Shown here piece by piece: positions 24,243-33,526 of a DNA stretch of 64,000 nucleotides. The DNA is from Methylocystis sp. IM3 (GTDB lineage: Bacteria; Pseudomonadota; Alphaproteobacteria; Rhizobiales; Beijerinckiaceae), in NCBI RefSeq assembly GCF_038070105.1, contig NZ_JBBPBZ010000002.1, forward strand, positions 1,748,001-1,812,000, written 5' to 3'. The position numbers were made by a program, and so were the translations under genes. The notes beneath the pieces were generated by a model, which worked only from the letters and a program-made list of their open reading frames with translations, did not search any database and was not told the origin of the DNA. Each line of letters starts with the position of its first letter. Within the stretch, counting starts at the first letter, position 1.

Positions 24243-25390
24243 CTCTCGCGGGAACGACAGCGCCCGTCGCGCGCGCGCCCCAAAAGCCGGACATGCTCGC
24301 GCGGGTGCGCGCCGTCGTCGAGCGCGAGGTGAGGCCTCTCGCCGCGCGCATCGACGCCGACGGCCTTTACCCGTCCTCCGCGTTGACGCAACTCGGCGCC
24401 GCCGGCGCCTTCGCGCAGCATCACGAGGGCTTCGGGGAAGCGGCGGGCGTCGACCTCGGCCTCGCCATTTCTGCGATCAGCGCGGTTGCGGAGGCGTGCC
24501 TGTCCACGGCCTTCTGCGCCTGGTGCCAGGACGCCTTCGGCTGGTATCTTCAAAACTCGGAGAACCCCGGGCTTCGCGCGCGCCTGCAGGCCGCCGCCGC
24601 CGCGGGCGCCGCTCTCGGCGGCACGGGTCTGTCCAATCCGATGAAGACGCTTTCGGGCATCGAACCGATGCGGCTGCGCGGCGAAAGGGTCGCTGGCGGC
24701 TATCTCGTCGAGGGGGCGCTGCCCTGGGTGTCCAATCTGCAGGAGGGCCATTTCTTCGCCTTCTGCTTCGACGGGCCAAAGGGAGAGCGGGTCGCGGCTG
24801 TCGCGCGCCTTGGCGCGGATGGCGTCGAAAGCCGCAAGGGCGCGCAGTTCATCGCGCTCGAGGGGACGGCGACCTGCGCCGTGGGCTTCCGTAAAGCCTT
24901 CGTTGCAGATGAGAACCTGCTGTCCGACGCGCTCCCGCGTTTCGCGAGGCGCATCAAGCCCGGCTTCCTGCTGCTTCAGACGGGCATGGTGGCCGGCCTC
25001 GTGCGCGATTGCGCTGAACTCATGCGCGAACTCCCGGCGCGCATCCGAGAGATCAACGCTCATCTCCCCACGGGACCCGATGCGCTCGATGCATCGCTCG
25101 ACGCGCTCGAAGGGGAGATCATGTCGCTGGCGGCGACGCCCTTCGAAGACGATCAGGATTATTTGCGCCGCGTTCTCGAGGTGCGGCTCCGGGGATCGAC
25201 TCTTGCACTCGACGCGACACAGGCGCTCATGCTCCATGCGGGCGCGCGGTCTTATCTGCGCAACTCGCTCTACAGCCGGAGACTGAGGGAGTCTTACTTC
25301 ATCGCCATCGTGACGCCCGCGACCAAACATCTGCGCAAGGACCTCGCGGCGCTGGCCGCGCCGGGCGCGCGCTCTTGTGGGGCGCGCTGA
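24239..25390 (+). CDS. Acyl-CoA dehydrogenase-like oxidoreductase (possible sulfur monooxygenase)
   Basis: 383 residues with the acyl-CoA dehydrogenase fold: an N-terminal helical domain (MLARVRAVVEREVRPLAARI), a central beta domain (GAALGGTGLSNPMKTLSG; VEGALPWVSN) and a C-terminal helical domain (LALDATQALMLHAGARSYLR). The usual catalytic glutamate region is not evident, which favours the flavin-dependent monooxygenase branch (DszC/SfnB-like) that attacks organosulfur compounds with reduced FMN. Last gene of the TetR-linked uptake operon. No flavin reductase gene is nearby, so reduced flavin would come from elsewhere. Confidence 0.75.
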   Translation: MTLAGTTAPVARAPQKPDMLARVRAVVEREVRPLAARIDADGLYPSSALTQLGAAGAFAQHHEGFGEAAGVDLGLAISAISAVAEACLSTAFCAWCQDAFGWYLQNSENPGLRARLQAAAAAGAALGGTGLSNPMKTLSGIEPMRLRGERVAGGYLVEGALPWVSNLQEGHFFAFCFDGPKGERVAAVARLGADGVESRKGAQFIALEGTATCAVGFRKAFVADENLLSDALPRFARRIKPGFLLLQTGMVAGLVRDCAELMRELPARIREINAHLPTGPDALDASLDALEGEIMSLAATPFEDDQDYLRRVLEVRLRGSTLALDATQALMLHAGARSYLRNSLYSRRLRESYFIAIVTPATKHLRKDLAALAAPGARSCGAR

Positions 25391-25963
25391 AAACATGCGC
25401 GGGCAGGGAGCGTGCGGCTGTGTGTGGCAGGTGGCGGTGGCCGCGGCCGGCGCCTGCGTCCCAGGAGAAGAGCGCCAGGAGCAAGGGTTTTTGCTCGACG
25501 GAATTGACCAGATGAGACGCAAGAAACGTCTCAGATGGCCCGTCCTCACGGAGGCTGTTCGGCTCGGTCGCGGAATGCCTACCGCATCGCTCGCCCTACA
25601 GCGCGCAGACTGTCTCTTGCTGGCCTAGAATCCACACACTAAGCGTCTGGCATGATTCCCGGGCCGAGGGCATAAATCTGAAAATCAGCGGCGCGCCGGC
25701 GCGTTTCGCTGAAGCGCTACCGCATGATTCACGCTGGCGGGATCGCCGAGGGCGGCACGCTTGCGCAGTCTGACGACGGAGCGCCAGCCGCGCTCTGCGA
25801 CAATTAGAGGTCGCTGTAGACCGAGGGCTTCTCAGGGCAGGGTCTGACCTGCCATGGGCTCCGTCACACTCCAAGGACGAGCCTACGAGAGGCGTCGCGG
25901 ACGATCGCCGACATAATCGGCCAGCGGTCGGCGGCCATCACGCGTCAATAATTTTGGTTTTTA
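25391..25963. other. Intergenic stretch without a recognisable gene
   Basis: About 570 bases. Short reading frames on both strands lack sensible sequence or ribosome-binding sites. A 7-bp hairpin (TGAGACG with CGTCTCA, 25513-25533) is too far from a U-tract to be a clear terminator. The part 25650-25900 has coding-like GC skew but stops in each frame and could be an old gene remnant. Confidence 0.3.
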
Positions 25964-26039
25964 TGGCTCCCCGAGTAGGACTCGAACCTACGACCTAGCG
26001 ATTAACAGTCGCGTGCTCTACCAGCTGAGCTATCGGGGA
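25964..26039 (-). tRNA. tRNA-Asn (anticodon GTT)
   Basis: Minus-strand cloverleaf of 76 bases with encoded CCA: acceptor TCCCCGA pairing with TCGGGGA, D-arm GCTCAGCTGGTAGAGC, anticodon loop CTGTTAATC giving GTT, and T-arm with GGTTCGAGTCC. The sequence matches the alphaproteobacterial Asn tRNA pattern. Confidence 0.95.
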
Positions 26040-26117
26040 ACGTCGTTGGTGAGGGGGGTATTACAAGGCGAGCGGTGATTTGCCAAGCCCCTTTGATGGG
26101 GCCTGTTGAAAACTTTG

Positions 26118-27017
26118 CTAGGCAGCCGGCGCCGGGGTGAACTGCTCCAGCGCGCGGGCGATGTCCTGCCGGCTGGGAAGGCCCGCCTCATTGCCCAAAT
26201 GCTGCACCTTGTGGGCCGAGGCGGCGCGGGCGAATTCGAAATGGTCGCGCCAGGAGGCGTCCGGGCGCTCGAGATAGGAGGCGCAATAGGCGCCGTGGAA
26301 AACGTCGCCGGCGCCGGAGGTGTCGACCACCTTTTCCGGCGGCACGCGCAGCGCCGGCAGATGTTGCGGGGCGCCGGCGCCCTCGTACCAGAAGGTTCCC
26401 TTCTCGCCGACCGTCACCGCGCCCACGCGGCAGCCCTTCGATTTCAGCCAGGCTAGCATTTCCAGCTCGTCGAAGGACATTTGGCTGCAAAGCTGCTTGG
26501 AGACCACGGCGACGTCGACGAAGCTCATCAGCTCCTCGATTCGCGGGCGCAGGGCGCCGCCGTCGAGGGAGACGAGCACGCCCGTCTCGCGCGCGGCCCG
26601 GGCGTAGTGAATCGCCGCGTCGGCCATGTGGCCGTCGAGATGCAGCACACGGGCCTGGGCGATGTCGAGCCGGATGAACGGCTGGAGATAGGCGTCGTCG
26701 CGCGCCCGCAGGATGGCGCGCTTTCCGTCATTGGGCAGCACGAAGGAGAGCGAGGAGCGGGCGACCTTGCGCGGATGGAGGCAAACATTATACGCGTCCG
26801 CCATCTCGGCGAACATATGGCCGAGCCAGTCGCGGGCCTGAGTCGTCAGCATATGTACGTCATGGCCGAGCTTGGCGCAGGCGAATCCCGCCGTCACGGC
26901 GTTGCCGCCGAAACTCACCGCATAGTCGCGCGCCACCGCCTTCTCGTCGCCGGCAGGCATCTCGTCCGCGAGCATGGTCACGTCGATATAGGCGTGCCCG
27001 ATGAACAGAGCGTCCAA
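26118..27017 (-). CDS. PfkB family carbohydrate kinase
   Basis: 299 residues of the ribokinase/PfkB superfamily, which phosphorylate sugars or nucleosides with ATP. The N-terminal signature SFGGNAVTAGFACAKLG and the C-terminal DTSGAGDVFHGAYC (catalytic Asp in GAGD) are intact. The segment HPRKVARSSLSFVLPNDGKR lines the substrate pocket. Alphaproteobacterial relatives are annotated as sugar kinase; the substrate cannot be told from sequence. It precedes an A-type Fe-S carrier gene on the same strand order but is separated from tRNA-Asn by about 80 bases. Confidence 0.87.
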   Translation of the reverse strand: MDALFIGHAYIDVTMLADEMPAGDEKAVARDYAVSFGGNAVTAGFACAKLGHDVHMLTTQARDWLGHMFAEMADAYNVCLHPRKVARSSLSFVLPNDGKRAILRARDDAYLQPFIRLDIAQARVLHLDGHMADAAIHYARAARETGVLVSLDGGALRPRIEELMSFVDVAVVSKQLCSQMSFDELEMLAWLKSKGCRVGAVTVGEKGTFWYEGAGAPQHLPALRVPPEKVVDTSGAGDVFHGAYCASYLERPDASWRDHFEFARAASAHKVQHLGNEAGLPSRQDIARALEQFTPAPAA

Positions 27018-27044
27018 TGGCGCCTCCCAGTGCCGTCCAAATTC

Positions 27045-27386
27045 CTAAAGCGAAAAACTCGTGCCACATCCGCATGACGAAACCGCGTTGGGGTTGTCGA
27101 TGCGGAAGGACTGGCCCATCAGATCGTCCACGAAGTCGATTTGTGCCCCAGTCAGGAAGCCGAGCGAGGCCGGGTCGATGGCGACGCGGGCGCCCTCCCG
27201 CTCGACGATTGCATCGTCGGGCGCGGGGGCGGGGTCGATCGCGAACTGATATTGAAAGCCCGAGCAGCCGCCGCCCTCGACGGAGACGCGAAAGACCGCG
27301 CCGGGCGTTTCTCCCGAGAGAAGCGCGACGATTCGCTTCGCCGCCTGTTCCGTCAGTCCCACTTCGCCTGCGACCGTCTCCGTCAT
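27045..27386 (-). CDS. erpA: A-type iron-sulfur carrier, ErpA/IscA-like
   Basis: 113 residues of the HesB/IscA family, carrying Fe-S clusters from the assembly scaffold to apo-enzymes. The three conserved ligands are Cys41 (GGGCSGFQY), Cys105 and Cys107 (SSCGCGTSF). The insertion DPAPAPDDAIVEREG and lack of a SUF neighbour favour the ErpA subgroup over SufA; a separate SufA-like gene lies at 54908. The start at 27386 gives the usual length. It is divergent from the dNTPase gene. Confidence 0.85.
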   Translation of the reverse strand: MTETVAGEVGLTEQAAKRIVALLSGETPGAVFRVSVEGGGCSGFQYQFAIDPAPAPDDAIVEREGARVAIDPASLGFLTGAQIDFVDDLMGQSFRIDNPNAVSSCGCGTSFSL

Positions 27387-27497
27387 GCCATGTCCTCGCG
27401 ATAATATTGCCGGGTTTCTTGCAACCACCCGAATTTGCGGGCTATGCGCTGCAACATAGGTCCGCCCTTGCGGCCTTTCAACGACTGGAGCCCGACC

Positions 27498-28709
27498 GTG
27501 GCCCTTCGCCCGCCTCTCGCGCCCTACGCCTCCGACGCCACCCGGTCGCGCGGACGGCTCTACCCCGTATCGCCCTCGCCGACGCGAAGCGAGTTCCAGC
27601 GCGACCGCGACAGAATCATCCATTCAACCGCCTTCCGCCGCCTTGCGCACAAGACGCAGGTCTTCGTTCCCCTCGACGGCGATCATTTCCGCACGCGGCT
27701 CACCCACACGATCGAGGTGGGCCAGATCGCCCGCGCCCTTGCACGCGCGCTCGCCACCGACGAAGACCTCGCCGAGACGGTGGCGCTCGCCCATGATCTC
27801 GGCCACACTCCCTTCGGTCATGCCGGCGAGGAGGCGCTTCAGGTCTGCATGAGGCCCTATGGGGGTTTCGACCACAATGCGCAGGCCCTGCGCGTCGTGA
27901 CCCTGCTGGAGCGCCGATACGCGGACTACGACGGGCTCAATCTGACCTGGGAGGCGCTCGAGGGCATCGTCAAGCACAATGGCCCGCTCGAGGAGCCCAT
28001 GTGTCTTTCGCTCGCGGGCGTCAGCAGCGCGGGCATCTACCGCCCTCTCGCGCCCTATGTGACGGAGTTCGACGCGATCTTTCCGCTGGAGCTTTCGACC
28101 CTGGCGGGCGTCGAGGCGCAGGCGGCGGCGCTGGCGGACGACATCGCCTACATCGGCCACGACATCGACGACGGGTTGAGGGCGGGGCTTTTCACGCTGG
28201 AAGCCATCGAGGCGGAATCGCCATTGGTCGCCAGCCTTCTGGCCGAGATCGCCGCCTGGCGGCCCGGCCTCGAGCGCGGCCGCCTGATTCACGAGCTGGT
28301 GCGCCGGGTCATTACCCGCTTCGTGGAGGACGCCATCACGGCGTCGCGCGAAAGGCTCGAACGTCTCGGGCCCAAGAGCGTCGAGGACGTGCGCGGAGCC
28401 ATGCGGGCGGTGGTGGCGCTCTCGGTGGAGATGACCATCGAACAACACGAGCTCAAGCGTTTCCTCTTCGAGAACATGTACCGGCACGAGCGGATCATGG
28501 GGGTGTGGGAGCAGGCCCGCGACGCCATTTCGCGGCTGTTTCCGGCCTTCCTCGAAACGCCGGCGCTCATGCCGGACGAGTGGGCGGCCCTCGCCGCCGG
28601 GCGCAAGGGCGCGGAGCGGGCGGATGTCGTGGCCGATTACATCGCCTGTATGACCGACCGCTATGCGCTCCTGGAGGTGGAGCGCCTCTTCGGACAGCGC
28701 GGCGGTTAG
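27498..28709 (+). CDS. dgt: dGTP triphosphohydrolase-like protein
   Basis: HD-domain phosphohydrolase of about 403 residues that cleaves dNTPs to nucleoside and triphosphate. FRRLAHKTQVFVPLDGDHFR, RTRLTHTIEVGQIARALARA and the metal site LAHDLGHTPFGHAGE (near residues 95-110) are typical, as is FDHNAQALRVVTLLE. GTG 27498 was chosen since GGAG lies nine bases upstream; an upstream in-frame start would add residues of no family likeness. argS follows after 75 bases on the same strand, an order usual in alphaproteobacteria. Confidence 0.92.
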   Translation: MALRPPLAPYASDATRSRGRLYPVSPSPTRSEFQRDRDRIIHSTAFRRLAHKTQVFVPLDGDHFRTRLTHTIEVGQIARALARALATDEDLAETVALAHDLGHTPFGHAGEEALQVCMRPYGGFDHNAQALRVVTLLERRYADYDGLNLTWEALEGIVKHNGPLEEPMCLSLAGVSSAGIYRPLAPYVTEFDAIFPLELSTLAGVEAQAAALADDIAYIGHDIDDGLRAGLFTLEAIEAESPLVASLLAEIAAWRPGLERGRLIHELVRRVITRFVEDAITASRERLERLGPKSVEDVRGAMRAVVALSVEMTIEQHELKRFLFENMYRHERIMGVWEQARDAISRLFPAFLETPALMPDEWAALAAGRKGAERADVVADYIACMTDRYALLEVERLFGQRGG

Positions 28710-28784
28710 CGCGAAGAGGGTGCGCGCCCGCGCGCCCTCTGCTAAACCCCCCGCCAATCCCATCACGACCGCGTCCGGATCTTC

Positions 28785-30566
28785 ATGAACATTTTCGACA
28801 TCTACCACGCCCGCATCGCCTCGATCCTCGAGGGCATGACCGCCGACGGCCGTCTCCCGCCGCTCGATACGACCCGTTTCGTGGTCGAGCCGCCCAAGGA
28901 CCCGACGCATGGCGATCTTGCGAGCAACGCCGCGATGGTCTTCGCCAAGGAGGCCAAGGCCCATTTCGCGAGCCCGCGCGCGCTGGCGACGGAGATTTGT
29001 TTCGCGCTGGCGGAGTCCGAGGGCGTCGCGGCCGCCGAGGTCGCCGGGCCGGGGTTCATCAACATCCGGCTCAATCCGGAGATCTTCGCTCAGGTGCTGC
29101 GCGCCGCGCTGAACGACCCCGGGAATTTCGGCCGCGTGGAAAAGGGCAGGGCGGGCGCGCTGCAGGGCAAGGTGAACGTCGAATATGTGTCCGCCAACCC
29201 CACCGGGCCCATGCATGTCGGCCATGGCCGCGGCGCGGTGTTCGGCGACGCTCTCGCTAGTCTCCTCGCCTTCTCGGGCTGCGAGGTGACGCGCGAATAT
29301 TACATCAACGACGCCGGCGCGCAGGTGGACGTGCTCGCTCGCTCGGCCTTTCTGCGTTACCGCGAGGCGCTTGGCGAGGCCATCACGATCCCCGAGGGGC
29401 TCTATCCCGGCGATTATCTCAAGCCCGTCGGCGCGGCGCTCGCTGAAAAGCACGGGCGCGCGCTTCTGGACAGGCCGGAGCGCGAATGGCTTCCCCTCGT
29501 GCGGGCGGAGGCCATCGACTCCATGATGGCCATGATCCGCGACGATCTCGCCGCGCTCAATATTCGGCATGAGGTCTTTTTCTCGGAGCGGACGCTGCAC
29601 GACCGCTCGCATGGCCCCTCCAAGATCGACGCCTCGATCGAGTGGCTGCGGGAGCGGGGGCTTGTCTATGAGGGGCGCCTGCCGCCGCCCAAGGGCCAGC
29701 TCCCGGACGATTGGGAGGACCGCGAGCAGACGCTGTTCAAATCCACCGACTTCGGCGATGACGTGGATCGCGCGCTCAAGAAGTCGGACGGCTCGCCCAC
29801 CTATTTCGCCGCCGACATCGCCTATCACAAGGACAAGATCGACCGCGGCTTCGATACGCTCGTCGATATCTGGGGGGCGGACCATGGCGGCTATGTGAAG
29901 CGCATGGGCGCCGCCGTCGCCGCGCTCTCCGACCGCAGGGTGGCGCTCGACGTGAAGCTCTGCCAGCTCGTGAAGCTGATGCGCGCCGGCGAGCCGGTGA
30001 AAATGTCGAAGCGCGCCGGCGATTTCGTGACGTTGCGCGAGGTCGTCGACGAGGTCGGCGTCGATGCGGTCCGCTTCATGATGCTCTACCGCAAGAATGA
30101 CGCGCCGCTCGATTTCGACCTGGCCAAAGTCATCGAACAGTCGAAGGACAATGCGGTCTTTTACGTGCAATACGCCCACGCCCGCGCCAAATCAGCGCTC
30201 AGGCAGGCGCTCGCCGCCTTCCCGGACCTCGACATCTCGCGCGAGGCGCTCACCGCGGCGCGGCTCGATCTGCTCGACGACGAGGGCGAGATGCAGCTCG
30301 CCCGCATGATTGCGCAATATCCGCGCATGATCGAGGCGGCGGCGGCGGCGCATGAGCCGCATCGCGTGGCCTTTTATCTGCATGAATTATCGAGCGTCTT
30401 CCACGCGCATTGGAACAGGGGCAAAGATCAGCCACAATTACGCTTTGTTAATGCAACCGAGAGAGATTTGACGAGCGCCCGGGTTGCTCTGGTTTTAACC
30501 TTAAGCATCGTCCTGGGGTCGGGCCTGAGGCTTCTCGGCGTGAGCGCCCCCGACGAAATGCGTTGA
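28785..30566 (+). CDS. argS: Arginyl-tRNA synthetase
   Basis: 593 residues; charges tRNA-Arg in the cytoplasm. Class I signatures: HVGHGRG near residue 144 (HIGH motif) preceded by [12 protein letters not shown], and KMSKRAGDF near residue 406. The N-terminal Add-1 domain and the C-terminal anticodon-binding helices ([15 protein letters not shown]) are complete. Located in the common dgt-argS-SPOR-nagZ order of alphaproteobacteria. Confidence 0.97.
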   Translation: MNIFDIYHARIASILEGMTADGRLPPLDTTRFVVEPPKDPTHGDLASNAAMVFAKEAKAHFASPRALATEICFALAESEGVAAAEVAGPGFINIRLNPEIFAQVLRAALNDPGNFGRVEKGRAGALQGKVNVEYVSANPTGPMHVGHGRGAVFGDALASLLAFSGCEVTREYYINDAGAQVDVLARSAFLRYREALGEAITIPEGLYPGDYLKPVGAALAEKHGRALLDRPEREWLPLVRAEAIDSMMAMIRDDLAALNIRHEVFFSERTLHDRSHGPSKIDASIEWLRERGLVYEGRLPPPKGQLPDDWEDREQTLFKSTDFGDDVDRALKKSDGSPTYFAADIAYHKDKIDRGFDTLVDIWGADHGGYVKRMGAAVAALSDRRVALDVKLCQLVKLMRAGEPVKMSKRAGDFVTLREVVDEVGVDAVRFMMLYRKNDAPLDFDLAKVIEQSKDNAVFYVQYAHARAKSALRQALAAFPDLDISREALTAARLDLLDDEGEMQLARMIAQYPRMIEAAAAAHEPHRVAFYLHELSSVFHAHWNRGKDQPQLRFVNATERDLTSARVALVLTLSIVLGSGLRLLGVSAPDEMR

Positions 30567-30646
30567 CGCGTGACCTCCTCTTCTCGGTCAGAAGCGCGGC
30601 CCGCTCGCAACCAGCTCCATCCGGGAAGACGATCGAGGTGTAAATC

Positions 30647-32035
30647 ATGCGTGAATCGCCCGCCAGAGGCCCCGCCATCGACCTGACCGAGTTCGAGCGG
30701 CGCATGCGGAGTCGGCAATCGCCGGCTCCGGCGGCGCCCAAGCCGGACCCGCTGAGCGAGCTCGCGCGGCTGATGCAGAGCGAGAACAAGGCGGACCCTC
30801 TCGGCAGGATTTTGCCCGATCCACGCGCGCCCCGGCAGGCTCCTCCGCCGCCTCCGCCGCCGGTCCGGCCCGTTGCGCCGCCTCCGCCGCCGCTCCGGCC
30901 CGCCGCCGCTCCGCCGCCGGCGGCGCCCCAGCCGGCGCCCCAATGGGACGCGCATCTGCGCGGCTCCTACGACGCCCCGCCGCAGGTCGCGCCGGAGCCC
31001 CGTTATTACGAAGACGAGCATCACGCGCATGTCCGCCATGCCGGCCATCAGGAGCCGTCCTATCCCGAGCATGGCTACGCCGAGCCCGGCTATGCGCAGG
31101 AGCATCACGGCCATGGCTATCACGGCGGCGCAGAGGGCGACTGGGCCGATGACTCGGAATATCTCGATTACGGCGACGAGGAAGCTGAAACGGCGCCGGG
31201 GGGCGGCATCCGCCGCTTTCTGAAACCCTGGCACGCGGCCGCCGCCATTGGCGTCGTCGCGGTCATCAGCGTCGCCTGGGGCTTCATGCACCGCAATGGC
31301 GTCGGCGGTTCGAAGGAGATTGCCGTCATCAACGCGCCGGAAGGACCGGTAAAGGTAAAGCCAACGGTTGAGACGGATGAGGATGCGCCCAGCAAACAGG
31401 GCGCCGCCGTGCTCGACCGCAAGGAGCCCACTCCGGTCAAGCAGGTCGTGACGCGTCAGGAGCAGGCTGTCGATCCGACGGTTCAACCCAAGGTCGTGAC
31501 GCTCGGCGACGGGCCGGTGGATGCGCCCCATGAGCCGGCGTTGGGCGCCCAGCCCCGCAAGGTCAAGACGGTGACGGTGCGCACGGATGGGAGCCGCGTC
31601 GAGGACGCCGCCGTTCCGCCCGCCGCGGTCGAGAGCGTCGACGCGCCGGCTGTCGACCCCGCGCAGGCCAAGGGGGCGACCCCCAAGCTGCAAACCAAAC
31701 CTGCCACCACCGCGCAGGCGGCCAAGCCAAAGCCGACGCCCAAGGTCGCCGCTGTCGAGCCGCCCGCCGCCGAGGAGGACGCCGGGGCGCCGGCGGCCAG
31801 CGCGAGCGGGACTTACGCCGTGCAGTTTGGCGCCGCCGGCAGCGAGGACGAGGCGCGCACGCTCCTCAAGACCGTGTCCCAGAAATATGGCGTGAGAGCC
31901 ACCTTCAAGCCGGCCAAGGTCGGGGACAAGATGGTCTATCGCGTCCGCGCCGCGGGGCTGAGCAAGGACTCGGCCAATGCTGTCTGCAACAAGGTCAAGG
32001 CCAGCGGCGGCAACTGCTTCGTGGCGGGGAACTAG
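30647..32035 (+). CDS. SPOR domain-containing cell-division/envelope protein
   Basis: 462 residues: a Pro/Ala-rich cytoplasmic part of about 190 residues with His-rich stretches (HHAHVRHAGHQ; HGHGYHGG), one transmembrane helix (WHAAAAIGVVAVISVAWGF, about 203-221), a periplasmic Pro/Ala/Lys-rich spacer, and a C-terminal SPOR domain (TYAVQFGAAGSEDEARTLLK onward) that binds denuded glycan at the division site. Typical neighbour of argS and nagZ in alphaproteobacteria, linking it to peptidoglycan remodelling. nagZ follows after 6 bases, so the two are co-transcribed. Confidence 0.88.
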   Translation: MRESPARGPAIDLTEFERRMRSRQSPAPAAPKPDPLSELARLMQSENKADPLGRILPDPRAPRQAPPPPPPPVRPVAPPPPPLRPAAAPPPAAPQPAPQWDAHLRGSYDAPPQVAPEPRYYEDEHHAHVRHAGHQEPSYPEHGYAEPGYAQEHHGHGYHGGAEGDWADDSEYLDYGDEEAETAPGGGIRRFLKPWHAAAAIGVVAVISVAWGFMHRNGVGGSKEIAVINAPEGPVKVKPTVETDEDAPSKQGAAVLDRKEPTPVKQVVTRQEQAVDPTVQPKVVTLGDGPVDAPHEPALGAQPRKVKTVTVRTDGSRVEDAAVPPAAVESVDAPAVDPAQAKGATPKLQTKPATTAQAAKPKPTPKVAAVEPPAAEEDAGAPAASASGTYAVQFGAAGSEDEARTLLKTVSQKYGVRATFKPAKVGDKMVYRVRAAGLSKDSANAVCNKVKASGGNCFVAGN

Positions 32036-32041
32036 GCGTCG

Positions 32042-33046
32042 ATGCGCGCTTTCATCTGCGGCTTGAAGGGCTGCACTCTGGACGCGGGCGAGCGCGCGTT
32101 CCTGCGTGACGCTGCGCCCTGGGGCGTGATCCTGTTCCGCCGCAATGTCGAAAGCCGGGAGCAGGTCCAGCGACTGACCAGCGAGTTGCGCGCCGCGCTC
32201 GGCCGTCATGCGCCCGTGCTGGTCGATCAGGAAGGCGGGCGCGTGCAGCGGCTCAACACGCCGCAGTGGCGCGCCTGGCCGAGCGCGGCGAGTTTCGAGC
32301 GGGCGGGCGCCAATGCGGCCCAGGCGGAACGTCTTGCCTGGCTCGGCGCCCGGCTGATGGCCCACGATCTTCGCGAAGTCGGAATCGACGTCGATTGCCT
32401 GCCTGTGCTCGACGTGCCGGCCGAGGGCTCGCATGCGATCATCAGCGACCGCGCCTACAGCCGCAGCCCCGCGCGCGCCGCCAGGCTCGGACGCGCGGCG
32501 GCGCAGGGGCTCATGGCGGGCGGCGTCGCGCCGGTCATGAAACACATTCCTGGCCATGGCCGCGCCAGGGCCGACAGCCATCTTGAGCTTCCCGTCGTCG
32601 AGGCGAGGCGAGCCGAGCTCGAGGCCGTGGATTTTCAGCCCTTCAAAGCCAACGCCGGTTTGCCAATGGCGATGAGCGCCCATGTCGTCTACACGGCGAT
32701 CGACCCGGCGGCGCCGGGCACGCAGTCCGTGGCCGTCGTAAGTGAGATCATCCGCGGCCTGATCGGCTTCGATGGCCTGCTGATGACCGACGATCTTTCC
32801 ATGAAGGCGCTCGCGGGCGGTTTTCGCGAGCGGGCCGAGCGCGCCATCGCAGCAGGCTGCGACATGGTCCTGCATTGCAATGGCGACCTCGCCGAAGCAG
32901 CGCCGGTGGCCGAAGGCGCGCCTGTGCTGTCCGGCAAGGCGCTGGCGCGGGCCGAGCGGGCGCTGGAATGCACCCGCGCGATGGAGGCGTTCGATGTCGC
33001 CGCCGCCCTTTCCGAATTCGACGCGGCGATGGGCACGGTCGCCTGA
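32042..33046 (+). CDS. nagZ: Beta-N-acetylhexosaminidase (GH3)
   Basis: 334 residues; cytoplasmic glycosidase of peptidoglycan recycling that removes N-acetylglucosamine from anhydro-muropeptides. Motifs: LVDQEGGRVQRL near residue 62, KHIPGHGRARADSHLELP near 168 with the mobile-loop Asp-His pair, and the nucleophile in LLMTDDLSMKAL near 250. It is in the argS-SPOR-nagZ cluster, consistent with a cell-wall role. Confidence 0.93.
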   Translation: MRAFICGLKGCTLDAGERAFLRDAAPWGVILFRRNVESREQVQRLTSELRAALGRHAPVLVDQEGGRVQRLNTPQWRAWPSAASFERAGANAAQAERLAWLGARLMAHDLREVGIDVDCLPVLDVPAEGSHAIISDRAYSRSPARAARLGRAAAQGLMAGGVAPVMKHIPGHGRARADSHLELPVVEARRAELEAVDFQPFKANAGLPMAMSAHVVYTAIDPAAPGTQSVAVVSEIIRGLIGFDGLLMTDDLSMKALAGGFRERAERAIAAGCDMVLHCNGDLAEAAPVAEGAPVLSGKALARAERALECTRAMEAFDVAAALSEFDAAMGTVA

Positions 33047-33067
33047 AGGCGCCGGCAAAACGGGGAG

Positions 33068-33409
33068 TCAGGGAACCGGGGAAAGGGGGCGCATGCGACG
33101 CCTCAGCCTTTGAGCCAGATACGCCGGATTGACGCCGGGGTGGGGCCTCGAGCGATGGGAGCGGCCTTCGCTGCGCTTCGCGCCGAAAGGAATTTGCTCG
33201 GGCCCGCCTCGAGGGTCTTCGAGGCGGGGGACGAGACCCTCCAGCAGGCGGCTTCGCGCCAAGGCCAGGAAGCACAAGTCGTAACCGACCGGTCCATGAA
33301 AAGCCCGCCAGACGACCTCACGATAAGCCTGATTTATCTGCTCGCCGACGAGCGGCCCTTCCTGCGGCAGATCCAGCGCTTCGCGGTAACCGGCTTCGTC
33401 GGCTGACAT
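33068..33409 (-). CDS. Hypothetical small protein, faintly J-domain-like
   Basis: 113-residue frame on the minus strand opposite nagZ's end. The first 60 residues (EALDLPQEGPLVGEQINQAY, then REVVWRAFHGPVGYDLCFLA and RSRLLEG) follow the spacing of a J-domain, but the HPD tripeptide is replaced by FHG, so it could not stimulate DnaK. The C-terminal half is Arg/Pro-rich and not protein-like. ATG 33409 has no strong ribosome-binding site. It may be real, a decayed gene or chance. The remaining 120 bases up to 33526 hold nothing else I can support. Confidence 0.35.
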   Translation of the reverse strand: MSADEAGYREALDLPQEGPLVGEQINQAYREVVWRAFHGPVGYDLCFLALARSRLLEGLVPRLEDPRGGPEQIPFGAKRSEGRSHRSRPHPGVNPAYLAQRLRRRMRPLSPVP

Positions 33410-33526
33410 CTTGCACGCTCACTCCATCCAGCGCGAGCAAGGTCAGGGAAAATCGTCTGCGTGGCAACAGGCTCGACCAATCATGGAAAACGGGCGTTAA
33501 CTCTTTCGGAGCCGGGTGCGGTTGGA

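Noticed and set aside
27624..30179. Open minus-strand frame of 851 codons opposite dgt and argS
   Set aside because: It lies antisense to two clear housekeeping genes; its sequence is Arg/His/Val-rich as expected from the complement of high-GC codons and shows no domain.
30428..33058. Open minus-strand frame of 876 codons opposite the SPOR gene and nagZ
   Set aside because: Antisense shadow of conserved genes, with repetitive Arg/Gly/Leu composition and no recognisable motif.
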